Assembly (NCBI GenBank): GCA_019136325.1
Contig: JAGVUJ010000020.1
Coordinates: forward strand, 1 to 6,135
Length of the DNA: 6,135 bases
Source: Deltaproteobacteria bacterium
GTDB taxonomy: Bacteria; Desulfobacterota; Syntrophia; Syntrophales; Smithellaceae
Direction: 5' to 3'
Shown one piece after another: positions 5,216 to 6,135 of this stretch. The position numbers and the translations under genes are program-made. The notes under the pieces are model-generated. The model ran no database searches. It worked only from the letters and a program-made list of their open reading frames with translations, and was not told the origin of the DNA. The first letter of the stretch is position 1. The number at the start of each line of letters is the position of its first letter.

Positions 5216-5383
5216 TTGAAAAAGAAAAAATCCGCGGTGATGCAAGAAAATATTGAACACGCCAACCCTGAAACATTTAAAACGATCAGAATCCATAAAG
5301 AAAGTATTATTGCCCGATACCGTGTCGTGACATTCAGAGATTTCGAGACCCGTAAAAGACAGAGCATTGAAGAACATAATTAA
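5216..5383 (+). CDS. possible small ORF, unknown function
   Basis: A frame of 55 codons runs rightward from a TTG at 5216, or 47 codons from an ATG at 5240, to TAA at 5381-5383. The predicted peptide is charged and protein-like (for example NPETFKTIRIHKESIIARYR, later RDFETRKRQSIEEHN), with no membrane segment or domain that I recognise. Arguments against: no Shine-Dalgarno site before either start, and it lies antisense in the region that should hold the promoter of the leftward OmpA/TSP3 gene. It could be a gene remnant or chance. It accounts for most of the otherwise empty stretch 5203-5425. I saw no convincing leftward promoter in that stretch. Confidence 0.22.
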   Translation: MKKKKSAVMQENIEHANPETFKTIRIHKESIIARYRVVTFRDFETRKRQSIEEHN

Positions 5384-5425
5384 CAGTTATCGAAAGGACG
5401 AAAGCGCCGTTGGTATGATTTGTAT

Positions 5426-5465
5426 TCAAAGGCTTCCGGCTTTTTTATATGCCGGAAGTCTTTGA
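5426..5465. terminator. 15-bp inverted repeat, possible terminator
   Basis: Arms 5426-5440 and 5451-5465 (tcaaaggcttccggc and its complement) pair over 15 bp with one G.U, around a 10-nt loop ttttttatat. It lies 24 nt after the stop of the right-hand OmpA/TSP3 gene and would separate it from the next leftward gene. Neither side has a proper T-run, so termination is inferred from position and stem strength. Confidence 0.5.
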
Positions 5466-5489
5466 CTGTAAAAAGCACGATATTGCGAA

Positions 5490-6135
5490 TCACTCGAAGG
5501 AAGCGACAACCCGACGATTCTTCTGTCTTCCTTCGGCCGTCTTGTTGCTGGCAACCGGCCTGTCCGGGCCGTATCCGAGCACTTTAACACGGGAAGGTCT
5601 GACGTCGAAATTATTAATCAGATATGCGCGGATACTGTCGGCGCGGGCCTGCGAGAGCTTGATATTATTCCTGCGGTTGCCTGTGCTGTCCGTATGTCCC
5701 ACAATCGTTGCGGTTGCTTTGGGATTTTTCTTCAGGAAATCGGCCACCCGTTTCAATTCACCGTGATATTTTTTCTTAATGACCGCCTTGCCGGAATCGA
5801 ATTCCATCTTCAGCAGCATCGATTTGTTTTTCAGCGGGCATCCGTTTTCATCGACGAGTGTTCCATCCGGAGTGCGGGGGCACTTGTCCAGATAATCGGA
5901 AACGCCGTCGAAATCGGAATCCGACGGACAACCGTCACGGTCCACTTTAACGCCCGGCGGTGTATTCAGACAGTGATCCTCGTAATCGAGAATGCCGTCT
6001 TCATCGTAATCCGGCAGACAACCGCGTTTATCGACAACCGCACCCGCCGGAGAACGCGGACAGTCATCCTGAGCATCGGGCACGCCGTCCCTGTCGGCAT
6101 CGGCGCTGGAAACCGTTGCCGCCGCCGGAGCAACG
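5490..6135 (-). CDS. OmpA-family protein with TSP3 repeats, C-terminal part (5' end outside window)
   Basis: The last 214 residues of a leftward gene. The frame stays open to the window edge (VAPAAATVSSADADRDG), so no internal start should be used. The GTG at 6083 lies inside a TSP3 repeat. Counting from the window edge, residues 2-11 are an Ala-rich linker and 12-101 are three TSP3 repeats. Residues 106-213 are an intact OmpA_C domain with MKMEF-like start LLKMEFDSGK, IVGHTDSTG (Asp149), LSQARADS (Arg164) and the terminal GRQKNRR block. Asp149 and Arg164 are the expected peptidoglycan diaminopimelate contacts. By analogy with its disrupted paralogue at 3974-5188, the missing N-terminus is probably a signal peptide plus an outer-membrane barrel. 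The two C-terminal domains share long blocks (AVIKKKYH, SQARADS, ASNKT, GRQKNRR), indicating tandem gene duplication. It encodes a likely structural link between the outer membrane and the cell wall. Confidence 0.9.
   Translation of the reverse strand, partial: VAPAAATVSSADADRDGVPDAQDDCPRSPAGAVVDKRGCLPDYDEDGILDYEDHCLNTPPGVKVDRDGCPSDSDFDGVSDYLDKCPRTPDGTLVDENGCPLKNKSMLLKMEFDSGKAVIKKKYHGELKRVADFLKKNPKATATIVGHTDSTGNRRNNIKLSQARADSIRAYLINNFDVRPSRVKVLGYGPDRPVASNKTAEGRQKNRRVVASFE
5838..6101 (-). repeat. three TSP3 repeats in the right-hand OmpA paralogue
   Basis: Units begin DADRDGVPD, DYDEDGILD and DSDFDGVSD, each with the DxC and GC cysteines at the same spacing as in the neighbour gene. The sequence ahead of the first unit is Ala-rich rather than repeat-like, so three is probably the full number, one fewer than in the disrupted paralogue. 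Confidence 0.85.

Overview
The window looks like a piece of chromosome from a Gram-negative bacterium. Three genes or gene remnants encode OmpA-type peptidoglycan-binding proteins, two of them with calcium-binding TSP3 repeats. The mid-range base composition, the style of the Nudix and YheT-like hydrolases and the repeat-rich intergenic DNA would fit an uncultured deltaproteobacterium (Desulfobacterota, for example Syntrophales-like). That placement is inference, and no marker gene is present to prove it.

Left part (1-461): the first 59 bases are the N-terminus of a leftward gene whose product starts like an ADP-forming acyl-CoA synthetase, with a plausible promoter at 115-143. The next 300 or so bases hold no convincing gene. 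They hold short inverted repeats and two arrays of degenerate 7-bp repeats.

Centre left (462-3012): three leftward genes form a tight operon, transcribed in the order YheT-like alpha/beta hydrolase, Nudix hydrolase resembling CoA pyrophosphatases, and HAD phosphatase. The Nudix gene carries a 19-bp tandem duplication that shifts the reading frame near the 3' end. Removing one copy restores a more natural C-terminus and a stop 4 nt before the HAD start codon. The divergent intergenic region (3013-3264) has candidate promoters on both strands and another 7-bp repeat array between them.

Right part (3265-6135): a rightward gene encodes a small exported OmpA-domain protein. It converges on a leftward OmpA/TSP3 gene, with a perfect 40-nt palindrome between them that is probably a two-way terminator. 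The leftward gene has lost about 96 bp of its OmpA domain. The loss leaves a TGA exactly at the junction and an in-frame remnant of the domain behind it. A closely related, intact paralogue, cut by the right edge of the window, lies upstream of it and provides the comparison that exposes the deletion.

I found no wholly new system. The most notable observations are the two recent-looking lesions (a frameshifting 19-bp duplication and a domain-breaking deletion) and the family of 7-bp arrays that brackets the hydrolase operon.
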